The translations under genes and the position numbers were made by a program. A DNA stretch of 64,000 bases from Vishniacozyma victoriae (Eukaryota; Basidiomycota; Tremellomycetes; Tremellales; Bulleribasidiaceae), in assembly GCA_017654735.1 (NCBI GenBank), contig JADPYG010000088.1, positions 2,976,001 through 3,040,000 on the forward strand, in the 5' to 3' direction. This document shows positions 1-11,248 of the stretch, piece after piece. Numbering within the stretch: position 1 is the stretch's first letter; the number at the start of each line of letters is the position of its first letter. The notes below the pieces were generated by a model. That model was not told the DNA's origin, ran no database searches, and saw nothing but the letters and a program-made list of their open reading frames with translations.

Positions 1-125
1 AGGGAGTCGTGTACGAGCAGGTCCTCAAGCAGGGTGATATCCTTTTGAGTGGTGAGTCATCCGCCGTCTAATCGGATCGAGACTGATGAGCAGACATTCA
101 ACGACTGCAGCGTGTAGTCGGATAG
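1..125 (+). CDS. 3' end of an unidentified gene (truncated by window edge)
   Basis: An open frame starting at base 3 reads GVVYEQVLKQGDILLS. A donor (gtgagt at 52) and an acceptor (cag ending at 93) bound a 42-nt intron with a ctgatg branch-like motif, and the second exon ends at a TAG at 123-125. The two exons give one continuous frame ending in DIQRLQRVVG. The short intron matches the style of the rest of the window, which supports a real terminal exon pair. The upstream gene body is outside the window and I do not recognise the family. Confidence 0.35.
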
Positions 126-360
126 AAGATAGATGCATTGCGTCACATGTGCTGTACACTGATCGGCTCGGCCACGTCTGATGCATGGTTTAGGATGCGT
201 CCAGACCGATTGGTCTGATTGTCGTCCGCCCAACAAGAGCGCGAGCCGGCGATGCCACCTCTAATTCACATAGACACTGACTCAACGTGAAGAACAGTCA
301 CTCGAAAAGAGCTGATGACTACTGCAACTGATGGATGCTGTCTACTTCAACAATCTCGAC

Positions 361-1446
361 CTACTCCTTAGAGAGCTCGTCCTCATCCAAACACTTGGCC
401 TTACCACTGGCCCCACGCAACTCGCTCGCCAGTCTGGACAACATGTCGGCCCTCCCGCTTTTAGCCTCATTTGTCTCTACATCTAAATCCGTCCCGTCAT
501 TCATCGCCTTGTGCTTGCCGACGTAATCGTATGGATTCGAGAGTCGAGTCGCCGAGCTAGCTTGAACCTCGTCGGCGTGGGGGACCCTCTCCATCGCCCT
601 CTGTAGACCTGCTACGGTCGCGTAAAGAGGATTGGTCCTGACCAGATAGTCAAAATAAGACATCTCGACGGCTTCTGTTTCCCACTGATACTGATCCCAT
701 CGATCAAAGTAGTGTTGGGGGACTTCCCTAACGAACTCGTTTGAGCAGATAGAAGGGCCTCTTGCGGTCATGACGTCCAATGCGTGAAAGAAGGTATTCA
801 TTGCGTGCTGCGATTGCTCGTCGGTGATTTTGTTGGTGATATACTCTTGACAGGCAGCATTGTCAGCCTTCATGACGTGGAGAAAGATCCTGGATGGTAC
901 TTCAGCATTCGACATGTCCTGTACGACCTCGTTCATGTATACGAGGCTTGTCCCGGCTCGCTTTTGCTTGGTAGGATTGCGAAGAGCCCTCGACGCCATC
1001 GCTGCAGCTCGCATAACGGTTGCGTCAGGTACATCTCTCATGCTCCATGGAGGCTTACAGCCGCTTTGGGAGGTCGGGTGATAATGGCCGGTACGATCCC
1101 ATGTCCCATCAATCTCACAATCGGGACTTTGCATGAACCTGTACACGGTCACTGGACCTTCAGGATATACGAGGGGACTATCTGGATCGTCGGCGTCAGA
1201 CGGTGTGCCGATGTGAGCATTATGTATCATCGTGAGAAGAACCGGATCTAGACCCCACGTCTCGGCTCGTCGGATCTCGGTGAGGGCGTAGCTGCAGAGG
1301 TCATTGGCGAGTGATGTTGGATCTCGAGAGGCTAGGCATGATTGACGTTGTATTGAATTGAGACACATTCTCGAGTCTACAGCTACACTGGGGCGATACC
1401 TGACCGGCTCTAGTTTCGGAGACATTCTCGGGATGGAAGTTGACAT
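361..1446 (-). CDS. Hypothetical protein, family C member 1 (tandem paralogue)
   Basis: An intronless 361-residue frame starts at an ATG at 1446. I do not recognise a named domain. The C-terminal half aligns by eye with the next gene (1798-2853). Shared positions include a segment of the form Y...x..N..FHALDVMTARGP, then FVxEVPxxY...W about 20 residues on, and a YDYVGKHK/IDYLGEYE-like stretch near residue 315. No signal peptide or membrane segment is evident. The N-terminal 60 residues are low complexity and differ between the copies. The neighbour is a same-strand tandem copy, so this is a local duplication of a lineage-restricted family. The function is unknown. Confidence 0.7.
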   Translation of the reverse strand: MSTSIPRMSPKLEPVRYRPSVAVDSRMCLNSIQRQSCLASRDPTSLANDLCSYALTEIRRAETWGLDPVLLTMIHNAHIGTPSDADDPDSPLVYPEGPVTVYRFMQSPDCEIDGTWDRTGHYHPTSQSGCKPPWSMRDVPDATVMRAAAMASRALRNPTKQKRAGTSLVYMNEVVQDMSNAEVPSRIFLHVMKADNAACQEYITNKITDEQSQHAMNTFFHALDVMTARGPSICSNEFVREVPQHYFDRWDQYQWETEAVEMSYFDYLVRTNPLYATVAGLQRAMERVPHADEVQASSATRLSNPYDYVGKHKAMNDGTDLDVETNEAKSGRADMLSRLASELRGASGKAKCLDEDELSKE

Positions 1447-1797
1447 GATTCACGATGTGATCGATCTGGCGATAAGAGATTCACAAGACAAGGCTCTCCA
1501 TCTGTATGAAGATGTGCTGGTGTTCAAAGGGGTGGCTACGAGTTTCCCAGCCCTCCTTTCAGTGGATACCACTCCAAGATCCGGAGAGATAGGCTCTGCC
1601 GAGGCGGGCGTGGATTCTCCCTTACCGCGATCGTCACGAGTGGGCTGTCAGGCAAAGCAGGACATCAGTCAGCGATAACAAATCATACACAACATTGACC
1701 TTGATCATCTCAGAATACTGGTACAATGCACAGGAACTCCCCGAGTCTCTGTTCACCTCACATACAGAGTCTTGCGATTCGTGATCCCATCATTGCC
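1447..1797. other. Intergenic between the two family C genes
   Basis: This stretch of 351 bases separates two same-strand genes, so it should contain the 3' end region of the upstream (right-hand) gene and the promoter of the left-hand one. I see no RNA gene, repeat or convincing coding exon here. The overlapping plus-strand frames are shadows. Confidence 0.4.
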
Positions 1798-2853
1798 TTA
1801 CGACATCTCCCCGTCCGGATATCCTTGATCCTTCCTCTTATCGCGTTCTGCTACAACTCTTTTAGCCAGTCTCTGAAGTCTTCTCGACCTTTCCGTTTGC
1901 ATCAACTCCTGTCTCGATTTTCCCGTCGTAGCCATGTTCTTATACAGCTCATATTCGCCGAGGTAATCGATGATGGACCCCTCACCGTCCTGTAGGCGTG
2001 CCGTACGGGCCTTATCGGTGTCGGCCTGTATTATAGTGTCCCGCAGCTGCGTGTCCCTGGCTAGTCGGGGATGGCAAATGCCGAGGTATTCCCGTGAGGT
2101 CGCAGAAGCGTTCTGGGATTCGACATCGCCCCATACTTGTTCGTATCGAGGTACAACTTCAAGGACAAACGCCTTGGAACCAATGACGGTGTCGGGACCG
2201 CGAACAAGGGTCATTCCGTCCATAATGTGGAAATACCGATTTCGAGCCAGTTTAGAGGGAGAGTTGCTGACAAATTCAAGATATGCGTCATGCTCGGCCA
2301 CTTGAAGTTTCATGACCTCCGGAACTCGCCGTCCGAACGAGGCGCAAGAAATCATGTCGCTTACTTCACTGAGGGCCGTCCCGTCCCCCCAGTCCTTGCT
2401 CTTCCCCTCTCTGAGTGTCTTTGATAATGTGGCGGCAGCTTCGACGATTATATCGGTGGGTAAACGATCAATTGTCGGTGATTTGGCAGTCGGCCCCGGT
2501 GGGTCCGACTCGCGTCGGCGACCAATGATGCCCAGGCTCCGTATCAGAGCTTCCGCTCTCGAGGGTCCAGTTTTAGAGTATACTGGAAGAGTGTCATTGG
2601 AGAAGCGATCCGCCGGATAGGCGATATGCGCATCTAGTGTCGCTTTAAGAAATGGAGAAGCACCTTCATACGGACCCATTTCCTGGTTCGCTGCATGCAC
2701 GATGCTGTGGATGATGTTTCTTCGCGCAGCTTTAGAAAGGGAGGAGCCTTTCTGGACTGCCCGGCTGCCGACGCCAGTGGGGGACCAGGGCGAGAAGGCT
2801 GCCGTGGGTTTATCGTCGAGAAAGAATGGAAACTGCGATGTAGAAGGAGGCAT
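1798..2853 (-). CDS. Hypothetical protein, family C member 2 (tandem paralogue)
   Basis: An intronless 351-residue frame starts at the ATG at 2853. It is a paralogue of 361-1446: the core FHIMDGMTLVRGP, the FVLEVVPRYEQVW segment and the IIDYLGEYELYKNM segment line up with FHALDVMTARGP, FVREVPQHYFDRW and YDYVGKHKAMND. The N-terminus (residues 1-30) is Pro/Ser-rich and the C-terminus is basic (RRLQRLAKRVVAERDKRKD). There is no recognised domain, signal peptide or transmembrane segment. The copies are well diverged outside these blocks, so the duplication is not recent. The function is unknown. Confidence 0.7.
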   Translation of the reverse strand: MPPSTSQFPFFLDDKPTAAFSPWSPTGVGSRAVQKGSSLSKAARRNIIHSIVHAANQEMGPYEGASPFLKATLDAHIAYPADRFSNDTLPVYSKTGPSRAEALIRSLGIIGRRRESDPPGPTAKSPTIDRLPTDIIVEAAATLSKTLREGKSKDWGDGTALSEVSDMISCASFGRRVPEVMKLQVAEHDAYLEFVSNSPSKLARNRYFHIMDGMTLVRGPDTVIGSKAFVLEVVPRYEQVWGDVESQNASATSREYLGICHPRLARDTQLRDTIIQADTDKARTARLQDGEGSIIDYLGEYELYKNMATTGKSRQELMQTERSRRLQRLAKRVVAERDKRKDQGYPDGEMS

Positions 2854-3198
2854 GAGTGACGTCTAAAAGATGGGTAGGCGTCTGCTTGAATAAACGATGG
2901 AATAGGCGAAGCCTGGGGTGAGCGCTAGTGCGCGGAGCTTGTAGGCATATAGCCCTCCTTTGTGCGGGTTTATGGGGCGACGAGCGACCGCACAAGTGTG
3001 GCGAAATATGTTCGTTGGGATTGCGCTAGATACGACATGCGTGAGTACGAACAGCGGGAGAGAAGGCTATCGGAGGATCGGGCAACGCCCAGAACGTGAG
3101 TAAGGCGTGGTTCCGATCAGAGCCTATTAGCATATGAGGTTGATACAATCATAGCCTCTTCGAGAAGCTTTGATTGATCACACGAATTGCATGACGTA
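2854..3198. other. Intergenic, nothing recognised
   Basis: These 345 bases lie between the start of family C member 2 and the stop codon of the metaxin-like gene. They contain the upstream region of the former. No coding exon, RNA gene or repeat is supported. Confidence 0.4.
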
Positions 3199-4212
3199 TT
3201 ATATGAGCTTGGACCCAGCTCGAGACATGACTCGGTCGACATAGGCATCCAGCGCGGACTTGGTCTCGACGTGGGTCCTCAATCGCGAGCTGGGCTCAAG
3301 TGAAAGGATAGCGTAGATGTGAGAGGCTATCAAAGCATCTAGTGGTGTCGGACGACTAGACGATCAGTCAAGTATCACAAAACCTGGCATTTACTCACGC
3401 AGCGCTCAAAGCCCAATCTGATGTCCCGAGTAACGTCTCCAAAGCATCCAACGCCTCAGCTCCTTTATCAAGCACATCATCTCTATCCAGGTTCCTCGAA
3501 TCGCCGGTCAGAGAAGCTGGTAGTGGTGTCGTAAGTCCAGCGGAGAGCATTGGTGGGATTGGGAGGTAGAGGTGGATATTTGATTGACGCTTGGGAAGTG
3601 ATATCAGGTATGCTGGGAGTAGTCGACCGAGTACGAGTTGGGCAATGGCTAGTGCCTCGTCATATGCTTCTTGTGATGGTAATCCCTGTAGCCTAGACGA
3701 TCAGCCTCATTCTATCCTTACGATGATGCGACCTACTCCTTGCCCTTGCCTTTCAGAGGATGTGTCGTATCGAGCCATGACCGTATATCATCACTGGCCA
3801 CCAATTTCGAGTCTTCTGTCACATGCAGAGCGGGCAGCTTTCCGCCGGGTGCCGAGTCCTCGTTGTCCCAAGGTCGAAACGTCACTCTGACAGGCGGATC
3901 TCGGAGGAGGAATAATAGCTGTGCCCGTAGTGATGATGGATTTGAGGATGCCCAAGAGCGGTAATGCGGATGATTTTCTGAGGTTGAGGGGTGGACCTGG
4001 GTATTCAGCAATGCAAGAGCTCAGGTTGAGTGGCATACCCATAGCGAACATTCCGCTTCGTCTGATCTACTTTGTGATTTCCACTGTAATTCCTCCTCTT
4101 GCTCGTATAGTACCAGAGGGAATTTGGCGTAAAAGGAAGTGACCCATTTAGGCGCTGTCCATATCGATGATCCTGCTGTTGTGGGAGTTGTGCTAGGTGC
4201 TGTTGCTGCCAT
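3199..4212 (-). CDS. Metaxin-like protein (mitochondrial outer-membrane sorting/assembly family)
   Basis: Four exons are joined by three introns of about 42-44 nt. Translation starts at the ATG at 4212 (MAATAPSTTPTTAG) and ends at TAA 3199-3201, giving about 294 residues. The N-terminal half contains a glutathione-transferase/thioredoxin-like region: LRAQLLFLLRDPPVRVTF, then GGKLPALHV, then SDDIRSWL. The C-terminal half is helical and contains RPTPLDALIASHIYAIL, the form typical of the metaxin C-terminal GST domain. Metaxins and their fungal relatives Sam35/Sam37 sit on the mitochondrial outer membrane and help insert beta-barrel proteins through the SAM complex. Assignment to metaxin versus the Sam35 or Sam37 subfamily is inference. 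I see no clear C-terminal anchor, which would fit Sam35-like proteins better. Confidence 0.7.
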
Positions 4213-4486
4213 GCTGTAATCTGAGTAATTTACGAGTGGTTGAATCGTTCATGAACTGCAGGCTAATTCTCGGCTTAATTGCTACACGTGTACAAATGAT
4301 CCCCCCCTTTAATGATGCAGGGTATGACGCTGGTCCTGACCGGTGGCCGGGTGTCTGTGTCTGCCCTGTCTGTTAGAGTGATACCTACTGTGTGTTATCA
4401 TTGCTTATTACCTATACTATTCATACCTGTACACTGCTTAAACTACACTTCTGTCACACCTAGACAGCTCTTCATACACATACACC

Positions 4487-7400
4487 ATGGCGGGGACTTA
4501 CTGTAGGTCTATCGAACCACAACAGACAGTGCAGTACTGATCCGCAGCTCCGGCCGAGCGGCAGTATTATGACCAGCTCTTTGACTCTGTCGACAAGGAT
4601 CAGGTAGGTCTAGGATATATATCCACTGACACGTACTGACCCATAGACTGGGATGCTAGCAGGCCAGGATGCTCTACCCCTCATGACCAAGTCGAATCTC
4701 CCGCAACAAACACTCGGAGAGATCTGGGCTCTTTCCGACCCCGACAACAATGGTTTCCTGACCAAGGAATCTTGGTACCGGGCCGCCAGAATTATTGGAT
4801 GGCTACAGAAAGGCGGCAAGTCTGTCGTCGAGGAATCGCTGTTGTCTTCAGGTGAGTAAAGAGCCAAGTCAGGGGATTGACAATTCAGCCGGACCTTACC
4901 CCACTTTCAATGGACTTCCAGGTCCACCTTCACAAGCACCAATCAGCGCTCAGACTACTGGACAGCGACCCTTGGTTGGCAGCAACACTGGATCGAGTTT
5001 ACCTCCTCTTACTGCCGCCGACCGAACAAAGTTCACTAGGATCTTTGTAGGGTGTGGGCCACATAACGGATTAGTAGCCGGAGATAAGGCCAGGGACGTT
5101 TTCGTCAAAAGTCAGCTCAGCTACGACAAGCTTGGTCTTATCTGGTAAGTGCGAATTCTAGACTCGCAAATTCAGGACTGACAAACAGGAACCTTGCCGA
5201 CACCCAGCAGCGAGGCTCACTCGATCTACCCGACTTCATCATCGGCATGTTCCTCATCCAGACCTGCATGGCCAATCCAAATGTCCAACTCCCCGCTACT
5301 TTGCCTTCAGGAATGTACGAGCAAGCCTCTGGTGGAAGAGCGCCTCCCAATGCGCCATCCAGCCCTATCGTCCGACAAAACACTGGACCCCAAAGCCCCG
5401 TTCGACCTCAATATACCGGCGGAACTATTCAGCCTCAGCGAACCGGTCAAGGATCTCAGATGCAATCACAAAGCTCTCCTTCCCGCCAAGGAACAATGTC
5501 GAACATGCCATCAGGACAGGCTGGATCAGGTTTCACCTCGAGTACCATGGGCTCGGCTTTCTCACAGAACCGAGGGAATCACTCTTGGGACGTTACATCG
5601 GAAGCAAAGGCGACATCGGACCGATTCTTCGCACAGCTAGATCAGCAAAATCGAGGAACAATCGAGGGAGACGTCGCTGTACCATTCATGCTCCAAAGTC
5701 AGCTCGATGAAGGAACCCTGGCAACTATTTGGGATCTATCCGATATCAAACATGAAGGAAAACTCGACCGGGAGATGTTCGCTGTCGCCATGCACCTCAT
5801 CAACAACAAGCTCGCCGGCAAAGACTTGCCTGCAAGTCTACCCAACAGCTTGGTCCCACCTTCGCTTCGACAGGAATTCGGGGGAGGACAACAAGAAGTA
5901 CTGGACAATGGACCTAGCAATGCTACCAAGGATCTCTTTGATCTCTTTGCCGATGATCCTCCACCCCCCGCTGCCCAGCAAGCCGCTCCTTCTGCTTTCG
6001 GACAAACTCAAAATCAAAGCCAACCGTTCTCGGCAGGCGGATTCTCTGCTCAGCCATTGCAAGCTCAAGGTACTGGACAGGGTGTTCCTTCAAGACAGCT
6101 TTCGCCAGCTCCTACTGGAAACCGATTCGTGCCCCAAAGCTCGTTCGGCCTTGCAGCTACCAACACCGGTACGTCTATGGGCAGAGCCGCGAGAGATGAT
6201 GCTAATGTATAGCTCCTGCTGCTCGATCGCCCCCACCGCCTTCCGATCTTCTTGGTGAAGATGCCGCGGACGTAACTCCAGATGTACCCGACAATTCAGC
6301 CGAGATCGGCAACAAGAAGAACCAGCTTGAAAACACCCAGCGTGGCCTATCTGCCCTCGAATCTACACGAGCCACCCTCGAAAAGTCAGACAAGAGCAAC
6401 TCCTCGCAGCTACAGGAATTGGAGGCTAGTCTCGCCACGGCTCGTTCTCGACACGAAGAAGAGTCCAAGATCGTTGCTGATCTCCGATCCCGAGTCAGTG
6501 ATCAGCAGGAAAAGATGAAGAACCTCAATATGGATACCATTGCCGCCGAGAGCGATTTGTCAGCCATGAGGAGCGAGCGAGATGAATTGGAGCAAGCGCT
6601 ATTGCGGGACAAGGAGGAGATCCGAGGACTGCAAAAGAAGATGAGAGAGGCGGACGAGGAAAAGACGACTTTGAAGAACCTATTGGAGAAGCTCAAGAAG
6701 GAGACAAGGCAGCAAAAGGGAATGGTCACCATCGCCAAGAAGCAATTGAGCACTTCTGAAGGTAATCGTGACAATGCGCAGAAGGATCTCGACGACTTCC
6801 ACAAGAATGCTCAGGATGACGAGGAAGAGGAGGAGAGTCGAGGACGAGGATTGGGAGGTGGTGCGTCTGCTGGTCTTGGTGCACTCGGTGGGGCGGCCTT
6901 GGGCGCTGGAGCCGCCTCTGCCTTTGGCCAATCCCAAGAACGATCTGGTTCGCCATTCGGCCAGGCTCAATCGCCCATCGGCCATGAAGGCGCCGCTGGA
7001 ATCGCATTGCCACCTACGCCTCAGGCGCTCAGCCCTGTCGCTACCGGTGCTTCCAACCGGTCCAACAACCCATTCGATCGACTACGCACTCAGTCTCGGG
7101 GCCCTGCCCCACCTGTTCCTCAGGCGCAATCACCTCCATCTGCCTCGACCCCTACTTTCGAACGATCCGTATCTCCTGTCACTAGGGATGTCGAAGCTCC
7201 ACAAGAAGAACCTCGAAGCCCAGGAGGTACTGCCACTGGCATATTGGCCGGAGCTGGTACAGCTGTAGGACTAGCGGCTGGTGTCGCTGTAGCTGGGGCA
7301 AGTGCCGTATTCGGAGCTGCAAAGGAAGCTATCGCCGGTGAGCATTCTGATGAGGAAGAGAAGAAGGATGTACCCGAAAAGGCGGTCGTCGAAAAAGACG

Positions 7401-9165
7401 GGGACAAGACCCCAACTGCGGAGGAAAGTGACCCATTCGGTGCTCCTAGCCATTCAAGCCCAGTTGCTGGAGGTCAGGAGACAGATGTCTTTGGTGCGGT
7501 TACTGGACCCACTCAATCTGGCTTTTCGGAATCTGCCGGAACCGACTCCGATCCATTCGGTGCACCCACTTCTACCGAACCCGTATCCAAAGACCTCGAG
7601 ACGGATGCTTTCGGTGCTTCTAGTCCTGCTCAGCCCGACTTCTCCGCACCACCCGCTGCTGATACTGATCCTTTCGGCGCCTCGACTCAGACCTCTTTCG
7701 ATAACTTCGACAATGGCTTTGGCGATTCTTTCGCTACCGCTCCAACTGCCGGGACAGAAGCTAAAGCTCCTACCGGTAATGCCGATTTCGATAGCGCATT
7801 TGACGAGTTCGATGACGCACCCGCCACATCTACCGAATCTCAGGTCCCAGAGACCGCTGGTCAGATGACTGCCTCTCCCGAGCGAGATGCCATGTCGCCT
7901 GGTCTTCCAGTAGGTATCCCCAAATCAGCCCTAACGGCCGTTCAATCTGGCTCTGGACTCGAGAGGACCGATTCCACCCAGGCTGTCGCCCCTGCAAGTC
8001 CAACGGTCATGCCCGCTACTGGCGAGACAACTCCAGCTGAGCCTGCCGCTGCTCGATCTGTCACCGATGAGCCAACAGAAGAGCTGCTTTCGTCTGATGA
8101 GGAGGAAGGACCTGAAGATCTAGATGCTCCAAAGCGAGGTTACAACTCTACCACTCAGGTACAGGACGATGACGATGTCCCTCTCGCCTCTTTGAAATCC
8201 GCAGCAGTAGCTGCTCCTGCTTTGGCTTCTCCAGTGGAAGCCCCCAAAGGTCGACGATCTGCCCCTCCACCTCCCGCTAGCAAGTCATCTACCGGTGCGG
8301 CCGCAGTCCCCATCGATGACTTTGATCCATTCGGAGCACCATCAGCTACTGCTGCCGCCGCGGCCCCTCCAACGACTCAACCGTTCGATAACGACTTTGG
8401 ATCACTACCTCCCGGAGCTGCTCCCGCACAAGCCCAGACCACCGGTCCTCAGACCTCTAAATTCGATGATGACGATTTCGATTTCTCCGACATGCCTCCT
8501 GCTCGAGTAGATGAGACTGAGCCTTCGGCAACAACCACCAAGAATACCAGCGCATTCGATGACGAATTCGCCGGATTCGACGACGAGTTTGAATCTGTCC
8601 CAACAAATCCCAACTCTGGAAGTGATCGATCCAACTTGTCAAAGAGCTTTGAGATGGTTTCACCCTCCCAGGGCCAGCCTCAACAGGCTCAACAATCCAC
8701 TGGAAATACGGATGAGTGGGGACAGCCCGCTGGTCAGCAACTGCAGAGGCCTGCTCCACCCGCCAGTGGCTTCTCGTTTGATGATGCTTTCGGAGGTGAC
8801 TTTGAGCCTGCGTAAGTCATACTCATCTAATTTGAAAGGGCTTTACTGATAGACTCAGACCACCTGCCGCCCAGCAGACGTCTCAGGCAACATCCTACGC
8901 TCCTCCTCCAGGAGCACCACCTGCTTCAGGCATCCAATCCCTCGCCAAACCTTCTTTACCAGAACGTAAACCAAGTGCAGTCGGAACAGGACCTCAGCCT
9001 GATGATCTTGAGGATGTGAAGAAGGTGAGTCTCTTCCCACTATGGTGAATTTGGGCTAATGAGCAGTTATGTGGGATGGGATTCCCTCGTGTCCTTGCTG
9101 TAGGAGCACTGGAGTCGAATGGGTACGATTTCCAAAAGGCCTTGAACGTGCTGCTTTCCAATTAG
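4487..9165 (+). CDS. EDE1: EH-domain endocytic scaffold protein Ede1/Eps15-like
   Basis: Eight exons start at the ATG at 4487 (MAGTY, first intron directly after) and give a protein of roughly 1,450 residues. There are three EH domains: around 4550-4850 (ending in a WYRAARIIG helix), 5020-5280 (DLPDFIIGMFLIQ) and 5610-5830 (DREMFAVAMHLINN), each with EF-hand-like loops. A Gly/Gln/Pro-rich linker follows, then a long coiled coil (about 6290-6800), then a low-complexity tail with repeated DPFGA and FDDEF/FDDDF motifs typical of adaptor binding. The last exon encodes a UBA domain (LCGMGFPRVLAVGALESNGYD form, 9067-9165). This order, EH x3, coiled coil, acidic tail, UBA, is that of yeast Ede1, an early scaffold at clathrin-mediated endocytic sites that binds ubiquitinated cargo. 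The intron at about 6171-6212 explains an in-frame stop there. Confidence 0.93.
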
Positions 9166-9310
9166 AGAGGAAATGAGAGTAAGATGCTTGCAGTGAAGGC
9201 GGAAAGTATAAAGAATTCATAATACATAGTAGTTCCCGGCCCCGAATGATGTATACCTGATCCAGATCTACCACTTCGCTTCGTAGTGCAGATGCCTCCT
9301 GCTTATTTGC

Positions 9311-9713
9311 TTACTTGCTCTCTTTTGCTCCTGCCCCCGCACACTCGATTGCTTTCTGCCTGAGATTGGATCGACCGTGTTTGAATTGATCTTTCAGTCT
9401 ACTTGCGGATATGCCGAACTGTCGTTAGCCACGGTTCATACCCGCTGATAGGGCTTACTTCTTTGGCGAACTCATGGAAGGGAAGCTGCTTATACCCCAG
9501 ATCCATCGCTGCCACCATCATAGTCTGCTTCATGGCGGGAGTGATAACATCGTCTGCTCGCGGTTTAGTGGGGGTTGACGAAGAAGTTTTCTTCTTTGGT
9601 GAAGCTTTGGTTCGTTTCGGAGTAGGTTTAGATTCATCGGAAGGGGCTGGGGACGGAGGCGAGCCGTCCTCGGAGGACATTGGCGACGATGGTGCTTCTC
9701 GCTTGACGACCAT
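9311..9713 (-). CDS. Small basic nuclear-like protein, unidentified
   Basis: Two exons encode about 120 residues. The start is the ATG at 9713 (MVVKREAPSSP). The N-terminal half is Ser/Pro/Lys-rich with KRTKASPKKK, a plausible nuclear localisation signal. A 40-nt intron (9419-9458, gtaagc...ctaacgacag) joins FHEFAKE to FGISASRLKDQFKHGR, ending at TAA 9311-9313. The C-terminal region, from about TPAMKQTMMVAAMDLG to NLRQKAIE, looks like three short helices and could be a helix-turn-helix, but I do not recognise a named family. Without splicing, the frame would end early at SPISGYEPWLTTV, which lacks the basic helix; the splice is my choice because of the canonical branch site. Confidence 0.6.
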
Positions 9714-10594
9714 GACGAATAAGATATTGAGTCGGAGTAAGAGGTCAAGTTAGGAAAGTAGATGAAAATAATGGACTAGTGGATGAAGCCATCTCGTCAG
9801 CATTTCCCGTCCAGTATTTATACCTCAAACAAGACGCTCGGGCATCTGTACCAAGATGCTTCTTTACCCCGTTCTCACGCCACTACCAATCCCGTCTCTT
9901 TGATATCTTGACTACCAAAGAGGGTTTATAATAGGGCGCAGTCCACACATGGGGAACTTCTTCAGGGCAAGGCACAGGCTGACACATGTGTTTCTGTTGA
10001 AAGGATGATGTTATTCAAGATCGGATCTGGGAGTCCAAGCGCTGTCGGCTGCGTGTATCTCGAGAGTGGCCTATAGACTTCCCCAGTGTTTACATATTCA
10101 TCAAGAGTAGTCATGGCATGCTGGTAATCAGTGGGGACGACGGCGGCGCATCATCTAGTGGCAAATTGGACTTCCAAAAACAAGTCTTACAATTCCGTTT
10201 CCAGGTAACGCATCCCCCTTGCACTCTCGAATCGAATCGATTTGGGCATCTACTAACATGTTTCCTCTCCTATCGTGAGCTATGGACGTCAGGACGACCC
10301 GAAATACCGCCGGACAACAGGGTTTCGGTGCTTTTTTACCCATGCCACCCTTTCTCCTTCCCCGCCTGGACTGTTTGATCCGTCTGAAAACATCCCCATC
10401 CTTTGATTGATAAGGGGGGTGTATAAGGGCGGCTGGGGGCGTTTTGAGCGGCGCAGAAAAGTATTTACCCCATTGGTATCTGACTGCGCAATGGAAGTTG
10501 ATGATGAGAGTATCAAGATAGCAACGCCCTTTCCCCCCTTTTCCACCTTTCACCTTTCTCGATATCATCCTCGAATCCGAATCACTTATCAATA
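9714..10594. other. Divergent promoter region
   Basis: These 881 bases lie between the divergently transcribed genes at 9311-9713 and 10595-11052, so they carry both promoters. I see pyrimidine/purine-rich stretches and short C or G runs (for example around 10415-10420 and 10530-10550) but no recognised exon, RNA gene or repeat. Short open frames here lack supporting splice signals or family likeness. Confidence 0.4.
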
Positions 10595-11052
10595 ATGACA
10601 CCTTATCGATATACCTTCTTTCAAGGCAAACCTTCGATAGATCTTACCGAGGACTTACTCGACGATGAGGCTTGCGACACAACTGCTGCCGAGGTGAACC
10701 GACCCAAATCATATCCAACTCCGTCACAATCGCCCGAAGCCTCAGCCTCTCGATCCCCGACCCAGACGACTCCCGATCGAATCATTAGACCCCTTCCAAA
10801 ATCTCAATCGATCGAGGCGTCTAGTCGAGCAATTGATCGATCCATCAAAATCAAGGTGGCAATCGCTCTACTAGTCGACGGAAAAAGAAATTTGGATAGG
10901 GAAAAGCTGTGTCAAGAGGTAAGTCTTCGCTTGTCTGCCTTCTCAAGTTGACCGAGTAGACTGGTCTCTCTAGGCAGCAATTGGTCGACCTCATTAGGAG
11001 TGATGGATCGGTATGGAGGGTGATGATGGGCGCAGCACATTCTTTGGGGTGA
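10595..11052 (+). CDS. Small hypothetical protein
   Basis: Two exons encode about 132 residues. It starts at the ATG at 10595 (MTPYRYTFFQGKPSIDL). The middle is Ser/Pro/Thr-rich, and the end of exon 1 reads IKIKVAIALLVDGKRNLDRE. The donor is at 10919 (gtaagt). Two acceptors lie four bases apart: tag ending 10973 and cag ending 10977. Using the second gives QLVDLIRSDGSVWRVMMGAAH and a stop at 11050-11052; using the first gives only eight residues before a stop. I chose the second because it is longer and more protein-like. No family is recognised. Confidence 0.5.
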
Positions 11053-11248
11053 TCGAGGGAGCGGGAATGGAGTACTTATTATACAGTATATTTGAATTGC
11101 ACAATCAATGCGATACTTGCAATCTGTCACTCTGAATCATCGCACTATGAATGAAGCTTATAGTCACTTGAGTGGCAGGGAAGTCAGTGAAAGGAACTAC
11201 ATGCGAAGAAACTTCTTGACAATCCTGCTACGTCTGAACCAGGGATTT

